Source of the DNA: Sulfopaludibacter sp035606355 | GTDB taxonomy: Bacteria; Acidobacteriota; Terriglobia; Bryobacterales; Bryobacteraceae | Length of the DNA stretch: 64,000 bases | NCBI GenBank assembly: GCA_035606355.1 | Contig: DATNFO010000034.1 | Location: 1 to 64,000 of the forward strand | Direction: 5' to 3' | In this document: piece after piece, positions 44,817 to 54,110 of the stretch | Position numbering within the stretch: position 1 is the first letter of the stretch | Layout of the letters: each line of letters opens with the position of its first letter | Translations under genes and position numbers: made by a program | The notes under the pieces: generated by a model | What the model saw: only the letters and a program-made list of their open reading frames with translations | What the model was told of the DNA's origin: nothing | Database searches by the model: none

Positions 44817-45294
44817 AGACGAAGCGCAATTTCCGATGGTTGAGCCTCCCCGGGGCATGTACCCCGGCCGCCTGGACGATAAAGGCAGGCTGAAGCTCCC
44901 CGCTACGTTCGCGCAGTTTTTCGCCGCACATCGGGAAAAGACCCTCTTCGTCACCAGTTTGGACCGGCGCATAGCGCAAATATACACCTTGTATAAGTGG
45001 CGCGAAGCCGAAAAGTTTTTTGAGACGTATCGGGAAGATCCGCAGCTGGCGCGGCGGGTAGCATTCAATGCAGCCGATCTCGGCGCCGAATGCGAGATGG
45101 ACAATCAGGGCCGCGTGCTGTTTTCGCCGGAATTGCGGCGGGAGCTGGGCATCGAAGGCCAGCCGGTAAAGATCTTCTCCTATCGCGGACGCCTGGAAGT
45201 GCTCAGCGAAAAGATTTATCAGGAAATGCGCCAGAACGCGGTGCAGGTCACAACAGACGATCTCGACAAGTTGGAGCGCGCGGGGCTGCCCTGA
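44812..45294 (+). CDS. mraZ: Transcriptional regulator MraZ
   Basis: A 160-residue double-AbrB-fold DNA-binding protein, the first gene of the division/wall cluster. Both family signatures are present: RLDDKGRLKLPATF near the N terminus and AECEMDNQGRVLFSPELRRELGI in the second half. The start is uncertain: GTG 44812 gives 160 residues, ATG 44836 gives 152. The latter keeps the TGGG operator repeats outside the gene and so may be preferable, though neither has a strong ribosome site. In Escherichia coli MraZ represses this cluster, and RsmH, encoded next, opposes its effect. Confidence 0.92.
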   Translation: MGDEAQFPMVEPPRGMYPGRLDDKGRLKLPATFAQFFAAHREKTLFVTSLDRRIAQIYTLYKWREAEKFFETYREDPQLARRVAFNAADLGAECEMDNQGRVLFSPELRRELGIEGQPVKIFSYRGRLEVLSEKIYQEMRQNAVQVTTDDLDKLERAGLP

Positions 45295-45300
45295 TGACCT

Positions 45301-46161
45301 ATGCACTACTCCGTAATGGCGAAGGAGTCGCTCGAATTACTGGCGATTCGTCCCGATGGGATTTATGTGGACGCCACAGCGGGCTTGGGTGGCCACACGT
45401 CGCTGATTGCGCAACGGCTGACCACGGGGGTGGTGATCGCCTGCGACCGCGACGAGCAAAGTTTGGAAATGGCGCGCCGCAACACAACCGAGTGGGCCGC
45501 GCGCATACGCTACCGGCATAGCAGCTTCAGCGAACTGGGGCAGTCGGCGGCGCGCGAAGGATTCGAGAAGGTGGACGGGCTGCTGGCGGATCTCGGAGTC
45601 AGCCGGTATCAGCTCACCACGCCCGACAGAGGATTTTCGTTGTTGGCCGATGGGCCGTTGGACATGCGCATGGATCGATCCAAAGGCATGACGGCGGCCG
45701 AGCTGGTCAATCATACCGCCGAAAAGGCAATCGCCGACCTGATCTTTCAGCTAGGCGAAGAAAGGAGGGCGCGGAAGGTAGCCAGAGCAATCGTCCGAGC
45801 ACGGCCCATACGGAGCACACTACATCTGGCCGATGTAGTGCAGCGGGCCGTGCCCAGGACGGGTCGTTTGCATCCGGCCACGCGCACATTTCAAGCGCTC
45901 CGGATGGCGGTGAATGAAGAGCAGCAGGAATTGGACGCGCTGCTCAAGATAGGGCCCGGGTTGTTGAAGAGCGGCGGGCGCATGGTGACGATCAGTTTTA
46001 TGTCGCTGGACGACCGCAAGGTGAAAGAGCGGTTCCGGGAGTTGGGCAGGGAAGGGCGGGCGATGATTCTGACGAAGCATCCGCTGCAGCCGACGGACGA
46101 AGAAGTCGCGGAGAATGCGGCTTCGCGAAGCGCGAAGCTGCGAGCCATTGAGATCAGTTGA
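45301..46161 (+). CDS. rsmH: 16S rRNA (cytosine-1402 N4)-methyltransferase RsmH
   Basis: A 286-residue SAM-dependent methyltransferase acting on 16S rRNA C1402. N-terminal MHYSVM fits the HxPVM start, and VDATAGLGGHTSLI is the SAM site. GLLADLGVSRYQL and DMRMDRSKGMTAAELVN are family signatures. The C-terminal motif reads TISFMSLDDRKVK, where most homologues have FHSLEDR: Met replaces the conserved His and Asp replaces Glu. Otherwise length and order are typical. It follows mraZ by 6 bases. Confidence 0.95.
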   Translation: MHYSVMAKESLELLAIRPDGIYVDATAGLGGHTSLIAQRLTTGVVIACDRDEQSLEMARRNTTEWAARIRYRHSSFSELGQSAAREGFEKVDGLLADLGVSRYQLTTPDRGFSLLADGPLDMRMDRSKGMTAAELVNHTAEKAIADLIFQLGEERRARKVARAIVRARPIRSTLHLADVVQRAVPRTGRLHPATRTFQALRMAVNEEQQELDALLKIGPGLLKSGGRMVTISFMSLDDRKVKERFRELGREGRAMILTKHPLQPTDEEVAENAASRSAKLRAIEIS

Positions 46162-46195
46162 CCGCATGGGTGCGGGTGAGAGGAAGAGAAGGACC

Positions 46196-46693
46196 ATGGC
46201 GACGCTGCCAGCATTTTTTAAACGGACAGAAGCGCCGGTTAGGACTGGCGGGAGCACGGAGGCTCATGCCCGGCCGGTGGCCGTGCGCATGGAGCGCGAC
46301 CACAGCCTGCTGCGGCCATTGCCGCAGGAAGACGTGTATTTCTACTGCAAGAAGATCGATAATTCGCGTCTGGTACGAGAGGCCGATCCGAAAGCGCGCG
46401 GAGCGTGCTGGAGTGCGATCGGCGCGGCTTGTGCCGCCGTCGCTCTCATCACCACCATCGCTGCGCCCCGCGTCACCAACACCCTCTACGGTTACAGATT
46501 GCAGGCTTTGAAAGTGGAACAGCACCAACTGCTGGATGAGCGGCGCATGCTGGAGCTTCAGGAGGCGGAACTGCTGGGTCCGGCCCGCCTGGAGCAGTTG
46601 GCCAACAAGCATCACCTGGCCACGCCCCTGCCGGACCAGGTTGTGCATCTGGATTCGAACAAGCCTGATGGAGCGGTGGCGGAACTGAAGTAG
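46196..46693 (+). CDS. ftsL: FtsL-like cell division protein
   Basis: A 165-residue single-pass membrane protein at the ftsL position between rsmH and ftsI. It has a cytoplasmic N terminus (about 70 residues), a membrane helix (AIGAACAAVALITTIAAP), then a coiled coil (YRLQALKVEQHQLLDERRM, ELQEAELLGPARLEQLA), and ends with HLATPLPDQVVHL, the usual FtsL-type ending. It would join FtsQ and FtsB in the divisome. Sequence conservation is low, as is normal, so the call rests on topology and position. ATG 46196 has AAGGA. Confidence 0.78.
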   Translation: MATLPAFFKRTEAPVRTGGSTEAHARPVAVRMERDHSLLRPLPQEDVYFYCKKIDNSRLVREADPKARGACWSAIGAACAAVALITTIAAPRVTNTLYGYRLQALKVEQHQLLDERRMLELQEAELLGPARLEQLANKHHLATPLPDQVVHLDSNKPDGAVAELK

Positions 46694-46817
46694 ACGCTGC
46701 GCACCTGACGGCACTTGCTCCCGCTTGCTTACGCGCGCGGCTCCGTTGCGGTGCGGCCCGAGAGCGGCGGGGAAGAACGCCAGGTGGCGCACGGCACTCG
46801 GCCGCCTCGAAACTGTT

Positions 46818-48824
46818 ATGGTGGAGCGTCGTCTGACATTCATCGTGCTGGCCTTGATGGTCTGGTGCGGTGGCATCCTCTACAAACTCATTTCGCTGCA
46901 GGTTCTGCACCACTCCGCGTATGCGCGGATTGCGCGGAAAAACCAGGAACTGGTGCATGAGATCCCGGCCCAGCGCGGTTCCATCTTCGATCGCAACGGC
47001 GAGCCGCTGGCCATGAGTGTGCCGACGGAAACCGTGATCGTCGATCCGCTCAAGATTCCGGACCTCGCCTTTGCCGCCGACCTGCTCGCCAGCTTTCTCC
47101 ATATGGACCGCGTGGCCCTGTACGGCCAACTCAAGCACGATTACGACGAGCACCGCGGCTACATGGTGGTCAAGAAGAAGATCACCTTCGATGAAGGGCA
47201 GAGTCTGCGCACCCTGCCGGTCGATTGGATCGAAATCCAAACGGAGAACCAGCGCCACTACCCCAAGGGAATGCTGGCCGCTCACATTCTGGGCGGCGTC
47301 GATTTTTCCGGGAAAGGCAACGCCGGCGTCGAGAAGGCTCTGGATGCGGATTTGCGCGGCGTGCCCGGTCAAATGCGGCTGCTCACAGACGTGAAACGAA
47401 GGGGCATCGATTCGCAGGGCTCCACGGATGCCAAACCAGGGGCCGCGATCACGTTGACGATCGATGAACGGCTGCAGTATGTCGCCGAAAAGGAAATTGC
47501 CGCGGCCGTGCAATCGCATAGCGCGGCCAGCGGCAGCGTCGTGGTGATGAACCCCAATACGGGGGACATTCTGGCGCTGGCGAGTTACCCGACCTTCGAC
47601 CCGAACGTGCCGCCGCGCGACATGAAAGACGTCATCGCGAGGCAGAACCACGCTACCAGCGTGCCGTTCGAGCCCGGCAGCGTCTTCAAGGTAATTACGC
47701 TGAGCGCCGCGCTCGAAACCACGCGGCTGAGGCCGGAGACGATCATCGATTGCGGCAGCGGGTCCATCACGCTGTTCAAACGAACCATTCATGAAGCGCA
47801 CGGAGGTTATGGCGCGATTCCGATGGCTACCGTGCTGGCGAAATCGAGCAACGTCGGCGCCATTAAGGTCGGAATGACCGTGGGCCAGGACAACATGTAC
47901 GAGTACGTACGCCGTTTCGGCTTCGGCCAGCGCACGGGCGTGCCGCTGCCGGGCGAATCGCGCGGGCGGCTGCGAACGCTGCCGCAGTGGGGCAAGACGT
48001 CGCTGGCATCCATTTCGATGGGTCAGGAAGTCAGCGTCACTACGCTGCAACTGGCGCAGGCGGCGAGCGTGGTGGCTAACGGCGGAATGCTCGTGCGGCC
48101 GCGGCTCGTGCTGAAGAACGGCGGCCAGCTACAACCACAGGCCACGCCGGTGCGCGTGCTGAGACCGGACAACGCCATCACCATGCGGCGCATGATGGAA
48201 GGCGTGGTGATGCCGGGCGGCACCGGCTACCCCGAAGCGAAACTCGTCGGCTACTCGGTGGGAGGCAAGACCGGGTCGGCGCAGATCTTCGATTTCGCAA
48301 CCAAGCACTATACGCATAATTACAACGGATCGTTTATGGGTTTTGCGCCCCTTACGAATCCGGCTATCGTGGTGGTTGTGACGTTGAACGGCACGCATGG
48401 CAGCGCGGGATACGGCGGGCGCGCGGCGGCGCCGGTGTTCCGCGCGGTGGCCAGCGAAGCGTTGCGAGTGCTCGACGTGCCGCAGGATCTTCCTCCGGAT
48501 CCTCCGAAGACTCAGGTCGCGGCCAAGAAGGATGTGGACGGCGACGATCTTGCGATTGCCGATCTCGGCAGCGATCTCCCAAACATCCTGCAGGACGGCG
48601 ACGATGACGACGCGCAAACTGCCGCGGCGACGGCGAAGGCTCCGGCGAACGGCCCGACAGTTCCGAATTTCGCCGGCATGACGATGCGGGATGCGCTCGC
48701 TGTGGCGGCATCCAAGGGCATCGCAATCGTTCCTTTGGGAAGCGGGCTCGCGCGCATGCAATATCCGGCCCCTGGCTCCGCACTGCGAGAGGGGGAGCGC
48801 ATTCGCGTACAGTTCGTGCGATGA
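46818..48824 (+). CDS. ftsI: Division-specific peptidoglycan transpeptidase (PBP3/FtsI) with PASTA domain
   Basis: A 668-residue class B penicillin-binding protein. It has an N-terminal membrane helix (FIVLALMVWCGGILYKLI), a PBP dimer domain, and a transpeptidase with the three active-site motifs: EPGSVFKV (SxxK), KSSNVG (SxN) and GGKTGSAQ (KTG). An acidic linker then leads to one C-terminal PASTA domain (TVPNFAGMTMRDALAVAASKGI). It cross-links septal peptidoglycan with FtsW. The ATG at 46818 is chosen because it puts a short cytoplasmic tail before the helix. Its stop overlaps murE by ATGA. Confidence 0.95.
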   Translation: MVERRLTFIVLALMVWCGGILYKLISLQVLHHSAYARIARKNQELVHEIPAQRGSIFDRNGEPLAMSVPTETVIVDPLKIPDLAFAADLLASFLHMDRVALYGQLKHDYDEHRGYMVVKKKITFDEGQSLRTLPVDWIEIQTENQRHYPKGMLAAHILGGVDFSGKGNAGVEKALDADLRGVPGQMRLLTDVKRRGIDSQGSTDAKPGAAITLTIDERLQYVAEKEIAAAVQSHSAASGSVVVMNPNTGDILALASYPTFDPNVPPRDMKDVIARQNHATSVPFEPGSVFKVITLSAALETTRLRPETIIDCGSGSITLFKRTIHEAHGGYGAIPMATVLAKSSNVGAIKVGMTVGQDNMYEYVRRFGFGQRTGVPLPGESRGRLRTLPQWGKTSLASISMGQEVSVTTLQLAQAASVVANGGMLVRPRLVLKNGGQLQPQATPVRVLRPDNAITMRRMMEGVVMPGGTGYPEAKLVGYSVGGKTGSAQIFDFATKHYTHNYNGSFMGFAPLTNPAIVVVVTLNGTHGSAGYGGRAAAPVFRAVASEALRVLDVPQDLPPDPPKTQVAAKKDVDGDDLAIADLGSDLPNILQDGDDDDAQTAAATAKAPANGPTVPNFAGMTMRDALAVAASKGIAIVPLGSGLARMQYPAPGSALREGERIRVQFVR

Positions 48825-50302
48825 CATTACGCGAGCTACTCTCGGGCGCTGGGCTGAAGGGAACGCTTGCGCCCGATCTCGCCGGGCGCGAGATCGCGGG
48901 GCTGGATTACGATTCGCGGCGAGTGAATGCCGGGTTTGTGTTCTTCGCGTTTCCCGGCAGCAAAGTCGACGGCCGCAAATTCGCCGAGGGTGCAGTCGCG
49001 CGCGGCGCCGTGGCGGTGGTCAGTGAATCGCCCGCGCCCGAGGGCTTTCTATCGCCATGGCTGCAGGTTGAGCACGGGCGTCGAGCGCTGGCGCTCGCCG
49101 CGCGGCGGTTCTATGGCGCGCCCGATGAGCGGCTGAAGCTGACGGGGATCACCGGCACCAACGGTAAGACGACCACGGGATTCCTCATCGATGCGGTGAT
49201 GCGCGCGGCCGGGCACACCACCGGGCTGATCGGCACCATCGAATATCACCTTGCGGGCCGCGTGCTGCCGGCTGTGAATACCACGCCGGAATCGCTGGAT
49301 CTGCTGCGGCTGTTCGCCGAACTCGTGCAGGAAGGCGGAACGGCGGCCACCATGGAAGTCTCCTCGCACGCTCTCGCGCTCGGCCGCGTGTACGGTCTAC
49401 ACTTTCATACCGCCGTCTTTACCAATCTCACGCGCGACCATTTGGATTTTCACGGCACGATGGAGGAGTATTTCGCGGCCAAGGAGCTGCTCTTTACCGG
49501 CGCGGGCGCTCCGGCTCCGCCCTGCGCCGTGTTGAACCGCGACGACGAATACGCGCGCCGCCTGAAAGTGCATCCCAAAACGGAAGTCTTCTGGTACGGC
49601 CTGGGCGCCGACGCGAATCTGAAAGCGAAGCACATTTCGTCGGGCGTTCAGGGGCTGAAGTTCGAAGTGCAATACGGCAAGCAGCGATTCGAAGTGACTT
49701 CGCCGCTCATTGGCAAGATCAACGTCTTTAATATTCTGGCTGCGTGCGGAGCGGGGCTTTCGTACGGGCTCGACGGCGAAACCATCGGCCGGGGGATTGC
49801 CAGCCTGCACGCTGTGCCGGGCCGTTTCGAACGGGTCGACGAAGGTCAGCCCTTTACGGTGGTGGTTGACTACGCCCACACCGACGACGCGCTGCGCAAC
49901 GTGATCGCGGTGGCGCGCGGGCTCAATCCGAAGCGCGTGATTACGCTGTTCGGATGCGGCGGAGATCGCGACCGCGCCAAGAGGCCGTTGATGGGCAAGG
50001 CGGCGGCGGAGGCGAGCGATCTGGTGGTGCTGACCAGCGATAATCCGCGCAGTGAAGAGCCGCTGGCCATCATGAACGATGCGCTGGTGGGAATACGCCG
50101 CGTGGATGTGCAGCACATCGTGGAGCCGGACCGCGCCATCGCCATAGGGCGCGCTCTCAAGGAAGCCCGCGAAGGCGACATCGTCATTCTGGCGGGCAAG
50201 GGCCATGAAACGTACCAGGTTCTGAAGGACCGCACCATCGCTTTCGACGATCGCGCTGTGGCGAGAGAAGTGCTTAGGGGCTATGGGTATCGCAAATCCT
50301 GA
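48821..50302 (+). CDS. murE: UDP-MurNAc-L-Ala-D-Glu:meso-diaminopimelate ligase
   Basis: A 493-residue cytoplasmic Mur ligase adding the third stem residue. ATP site GITGTNGKTTTGFL; EVSSHALALGRVYG; carbamylated-Lys region; and SDNPRSEEP, whose DNPR motif is specific for meso-diaminopimelate rather than lysine. Length is typical. It overlaps ftsI by 4 bases and precedes murF by 6. Confidence 0.97.
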   Translation: MTLRELLSGAGLKGTLAPDLAGREIAGLDYDSRRVNAGFVFFAFPGSKVDGRKFAEGAVARGAVAVVSESPAPEGFLSPWLQVEHGRRALALAARRFYGAPDERLKLTGITGTNGKTTTGFLIDAVMRAAGHTTGLIGTIEYHLAGRVLPAVNTTPESLDLLRLFAELVQEGGTAATMEVSSHALALGRVYGLHFHTAVFTNLTRDHLDFHGTMEEYFAAKELLFTGAGAPAPPCAVLNRDDEYARRLKVHPKTEVFWYGLGADANLKAKHISSGVQGLKFEVQYGKQRFEVTSPLIGKINVFNILAACGAGLSYGLDGETIGRGIASLHAVPGRFERVDEGQPFTVVVDYAHTDDALRNVIAVARGLNPKRVITLFGCGGDRDRAKRPLMGKAAAEASDLVVLTSDNPRSEEPLAIMNDALVGIRRVDVQHIVEPDRAIAIGRALKEAREGDIVILAGKGHETYQVLKDRTIAFDDRAVAREVLRGYGYRKS

Positions 50303-50308
50303 AACACC

Positions 50309-51646
50309 ATGACCCTGAATCTTCAAGAAGTTGCGAGGGCGATGGGAGCGCGCGGGCAAGCGGCTCCGGTAAACGTGTCCGGCTGGAGCGTGGACACACG
50401 GACACAATCGGCGGGCGATGTGTACTTCGCGCTGCGCGGCGAAAACTTCGACGGTCACGCCTTCGTCGATGGCGCATTCGCCGGGGGCGCATCCGCGGCA
50501 GTAGTGGAGCGCTCCTCGGGTGACGCGCGCGAACTGGTGGTTGAGGACACTCTGAAGGCGCTACAGGATGCAGGCCGGTGGGCGCGGCGGCAGTGGGGCG
50601 GAACGGTAGTCGGAGTGACGGGCAGCGCGGGGAAGACCACCACGAAAGATGCGATCGCACATTTGTTGAGCGTGGGTGTGGCCACCGGCAAGACGGCCGG
50701 CAACTTCAACAATCACGTGGGCGTGCCGCTTTCGATTCTACGGCTGCCGGACGCCTGCCGCGCCGCCGTTCTGGAGATGGGCATGAACCACGCGGGCGAA
50801 ATTCGCGACCTCGCCGCCATTGCCTCTCCGCAGCTCGGCGTGGTCACCATGGTGGGTTACGCGCACGTGGAGTTTTTCGATTCCATCGAGGGCGTTGCCG
50901 CGGCGAAGCGCGAATTGATCGAGAGCCTGCCGCGCGATGGCGTCGCCATCCTCAATGCGGACGATGTTCGCGTGCGCGAGTTTGCGCGTGCGCATCCCGG
51001 GCGCAGTGTGACGTTCGGTTTTTCGGAAACAGCGGACGTGCGCGCCGAAGCATTGGAGGAGAGCGCGCAGGGCACGAGTTTCCTCGCCCTCGGCGTGCAG
51101 TTCGAGACGCGCATGGCGGGCCGCCACTCGGTGATGAATCTGCTGGCCGCCATCGCGGTGGCGCGCGAGTTCGGCATCGCGCCGGAAGGTTTGCGCGACG
51201 CGGTGGCAACTTTCGGCGCGGGCAAGATGCGCGGAGAACGCATCGAGCACAACGGCGTGGTGATCTGGAACGATTGCTACAACTCCAATCCGGAAGCGGC
51301 GAAGAGCATGATCGACGTGCTGCGCGAGACAGGCGCGCAGAGGCGCATTGCCGTGCTCGGGGAGATGCTGGAACTGGGGCAGACCGCGGACGAATTGCAC
51401 CGGCAGGTGGGCGTTTATGCCGCTGAGCGCGGAGTGAACCTGCTGGTGGGCGTGCGGGGACATGCGCGCGAAATGGTGGATGCGGCGCGCCGCGCCGGCG
51501 TACGCGCGGAGTACTTCGAAGATCCCGCCGATGCGGGCGCGTTTCTGCGGAGCGAGGCGCATTCGGGCGACGCGGTTCTCTTTAAAGGCTCGCGCGGCGT
51601 GCGGGTAGAGAAGGCGCTGGAGAAATTCATGGAGGCCGGGCGGTAA
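50309..51646 (+). CDS. murF: UDP-MurNAc-tripeptide:D-alanyl-D-alanine ligase
   Basis: A 445-residue Mur ligase adding D-Ala-D-Ala to the UDP-MurNAc-tripeptide. ATP site GVTGSAGKTTTKDAI; EMGMNHAGEIRDLA; NDCYNSNPEAAKSMIDVL and GEMLELGQTADELH, all MurF hallmarks. No ddl gene is in the cluster, so D-Ala-D-Ala must be made by a ligase encoded elsewhere. Confidence 0.97.
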   Translation: MTLNLQEVARAMGARGQAAPVNVSGWSVDTRTQSAGDVYFALRGENFDGHAFVDGAFAGGASAAVVERSSGDARELVVEDTLKALQDAGRWARRQWGGTVVGVTGSAGKTTTKDAIAHLLSVGVATGKTAGNFNNHVGVPLSILRLPDACRAAVLEMGMNHAGEIRDLAAIASPQLGVVTMVGYAHVEFFDSIEGVAAAKRELIESLPRDGVAILNADDVRVREFARAHPGRSVTFGFSETADVRAEALEESAQGTSFLALGVQFETRMAGRHSVMNLLAAIAVAREFGIAPEGLRDAVATFGAGKMRGERIEHNGVVIWNDCYNSNPEAAKSMIDVLRETGAQRRIAVLGEMLELGQTADELHRQVGVYAAERGVNLLVGVRGHAREMVDAARRAGVRAEYFEDPADAGAFLRSEAHSGDAVLFKGSRGVRVEKALEKFMEAGR

Positions 51647-51650
51647 GCCG

Positions 51651-52787
51651 ATGCTCTACTTTCTCCTCTACGAAAAGCTGCAAAAGCATATCAGCGGCTT
51701 TCGCGTCTTCCAATACATAACGTTTCGCACCGCGTTTGCCAGCTTGACGGCGCTGTTTCTGTGCATCGCGCTGGGTCCGTGGCTGATCAACAAATTGCGC
51801 CAGTTTCAAATCGGCCAGTACATCCGCGAAGAGGGACCGCAGAGCCATCAGAAGAAGGCCGGGACGCCGACTATGGGCGGCGTGCTGATCATCATCTCGA
51901 TCGTGATCCCGACGCTGTTATGGGCGGACCTGCGTTATCCCTACGTCTGGATCGCTACCGGCGCGCTGCTGGGCTTCGGCTATATCGGCTTCCTGGATGA
52001 CTACGCCAAGGTGACGAAGCGGCGCAACCTGGGCCTCAGCGGACGCCGCAAGCTGTTTTATCAATTCGCGATGGGCTTCGCGTTTGCAACCATTCTGCTG
52101 ATCATGAGGGCGCATGCCGAGTTCTCGACGGCCATGAACATTCCCTTTATCAAGCAGTTCAAACCATCGCTGCTGATCCCTGCGCTCCTCACGAATCCGT
52201 GGACTTATGTGCTCGGCGTGCTGCCGTTCTGCATTTTCGTTGCGCTCGTGGTGGTGTTCGCATCGAACGCCGTGAATCTGACGGATGGTCTCGACGGCCT
52301 CGCGATCGGATTGATGGTGATCGCGGCGGGCGCTCTCACCATGCTCACGTATGCGGGCGGCCACGCGCAGCTCGCTCAGTACCTGCAGCTCGCGCGCAAT
52401 CCGCACACGGCCGAGCTGACGGTGTTTTGCGGGTCGATGACCGGCGCGAGCTTAGGCTTCCTCTGGTACAACGCGCATCCGGCGGAAATCTTCATGGGCG
52501 ACGTGGGCTCGCTCGGCCTCGGCGGCGCCATGGCGGTAGTGGCGGTGCTGATCAAGCAGGAGATCCTGCTGCTGTTCATCGGGGGCGTGTTCATTCTGGA
52601 AGCGGTATCGGTGATTCTGCAGGTGGGAAGTTATAAACTCCGCAACGGCAAACGCATCTTCAAAATGGCGCCGCTGCATCATCATTTCGAGGCGCTGGGC
52701 TGGACGGAAAGCAAGATCATCGCGCGGTTTTGGATCGCCGGGCTGGTGCTGGCGCTCTTCGCGCTCACGACACTGAAGCTGAGATGA
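51651..52787 (+). CDS. mraY: Phospho-N-acetylmuramoyl-pentapeptide-transferase
   Basis: A 378-residue inner-membrane enzyme with about 10 helices. It transfers phospho-MurNAc-pentapeptide to undecaprenyl phosphate, giving lipid I. Motifs: EEGPQSHQKKAGTPTMGG, FLDDYAKVTKRRNLGLSGRRK with the Asp-Asp pair, NAVNLTDGLDGLA, and PLHHHFEALGWTESK. The stop overlaps murD by ATGA. Confidence 0.97.
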   Translation: MLYFLLYEKLQKHISGFRVFQYITFRTAFASLTALFLCIALGPWLINKLRQFQIGQYIREEGPQSHQKKAGTPTMGGVLIIISIVIPTLLWADLRYPYVWIATGALLGFGYIGFLDDYAKVTKRRNLGLSGRRKLFYQFAMGFAFATILLIMRAHAEFSTAMNIPFIKQFKPSLLIPALLTNPWTYVLGVLPFCIFVALVVVFASNAVNLTDGLDGLAIGLMVIAAGALTMLTYAGGHAQLAQYLQLARNPHTAELTVFCGSMTGASLGFLWYNAHPAEIFMGDVGSLGLGGAMAVVAVLIKQEILLLFIGGVFILEAVSVILQVGSYKLRNGKRIFKMAPLHHHFEALGWTESKIIARFWIAGLVLALFALTTLKLR

Positions 52788-54109
52788 AGGCTCTGGTTGT
52801 AGGAATGAAAAAATCGGGCATCGCGACTGCCGGGTTCCTGGCGCGGCGCGGGGATGAAGTGCGTGCCACCGACCTCAAACCGCTCGATCAGCTCGGCGAT
52901 GCGGCCGCGACGCTGTCGCGATTGGGAATTGCGTTCGAGCGACAGAACGATTCGGTCTTCGAAGGCGCGGACCTCATCGTCACGTCCCCCGATGTTCCCA
53001 ACGATCTGGCGCCGCTCGCGGCGGCGCGTGCGCGCGGTGTGCGCGTCATCGGAGAAGTGGAGCTCGCGGCGCCGTACCTGAAGGGCCGCACCATCGGGAT
53101 CACGGGATCGAACGGCAAGACCACGACCACCAGCCTCATCGGACACGTTCTGCGCGAAGCGGGCGTGCCGGTGCAGGTGGGAGGGAACATCGGCACGCCC
53201 GTTACCGCGATGGTCGAGACGTCGCGCGACGACGGCTGGAACGTGCTCGAGCTTTCCAGCTTTCAACTGGAGACCATTTCGGATTTCCGGGCGCACATCG
53301 CGCTCGGCCTGAATGTCACGCAGAATCACCTGGACCGGCACCACACCTTCGAGAACTACGCGGCGGCCAAGCGGCGGCTGTTCGAAACACAGCAGCCCGG
53401 CGATTTCGCCGTTCTGAATGCGGACGATCCTGTCACCGCAGACTTTGCCGGGCATACGAAAGCATCGGTGCAATGGTTCAGCAGCCGGAAGAACGTGACG
53501 CCGGGTGCGACGCTCCGCGGAGAGGATCTGATCCTCGACGGTCACGCGCTGATGGCCGCGAGTGAGCTTCCGATCCGCGGGCGGCATAATGTCGAGAACG
53601 TACTGGCGGCGGCCATCGCAGCCGCGCGCGCCGGCGTCTCCCCCGAACGGATCGCGGCTGCCGTGCGCACGTTCCATGCGGTGGAGCATCGCCTGGAGTT
53701 CGTGCGGCGGGTGGACGGCATCGATTTCTACAACGATTCGAAGGCCACCAGCGTGGATGCCACACTCAAGGCGCTCGACGCTTTCGAAGGCGGCCTGTGG
53801 GTGATTCTCGGAGGCAAGGACAAGGGCCTCGATTACGGCGCCCTGCGCGATCCGCTGCATGCCAAAGCGCACGCGGCATTGTTGATCGGCGCGGCGGCCT
53901 CGAAAATCGGAGCGCAGCTCGCAGGCGCAGTCCCGCTGGTGGACACGAAGACCCTCGATGGGGCGATCGCGTATTCGACAGAGCATGGGCACGCGGGCGA
54001 TACGGTGCTGCTGGCGCCGGCTTGCGCGAGCTTCGATCAGTTCCGCAGCTTCGAACATCGCGGAGAAGTTTTCAAACAGATTGTGAACGGACTTGGTGGG
54101 AAGGGATGA
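52784..54109 (+). CDS. murD: UDP-MurNAc-L-Ala:D-glutamate ligase
   Basis: A 441-residue Mur ligase adding D-Glu, the residue made by MurI at 60955-61791. N-terminal ALVVGMKKSGIATAGFL binds the UDP sugar; GITGSNGKTTTTSL is the ATP site; ELSSFQLETISDFRAHI and FYNDSKATSVDATLKAL are family motifs. The ATG at 52784 overlaps the mraY stop. Confidence 0.97.
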   Translation: MKALVVGMKKSGIATAGFLARRGDEVRATDLKPLDQLGDAAATLSRLGIAFERQNDSVFEGADLIVTSPDVPNDLAPLAAARARGVRVIGEVELAAPYLKGRTIGITGSNGKTTTTSLIGHVLREAGVPVQVGGNIGTPVTAMVETSRDDGWNVLELSSFQLETISDFRAHIALGLNVTQNHLDRHHTFENYAAAKRRLFETQQPGDFAVLNADDPVTADFAGHTKASVQWFSSRKNVTPGATLRGEDLILDGHALMAASELPIRGRHNVENVLAAAIAAARAGVSPERIAAAVRTFHAVEHRLEFVRRVDGIDFYNDSKATSVDATLKALDAFEGGLWVILGGKDKGLDYGALRDPLHAKAHAALLIGAAASKIGAQLAGAVPLVDTKTLDGAIAYSTEHGHAGDTVLLAPACASFDQFRSFEHRGEVFKQIVNGLGGKG

Positions 54110-54110
54110 T

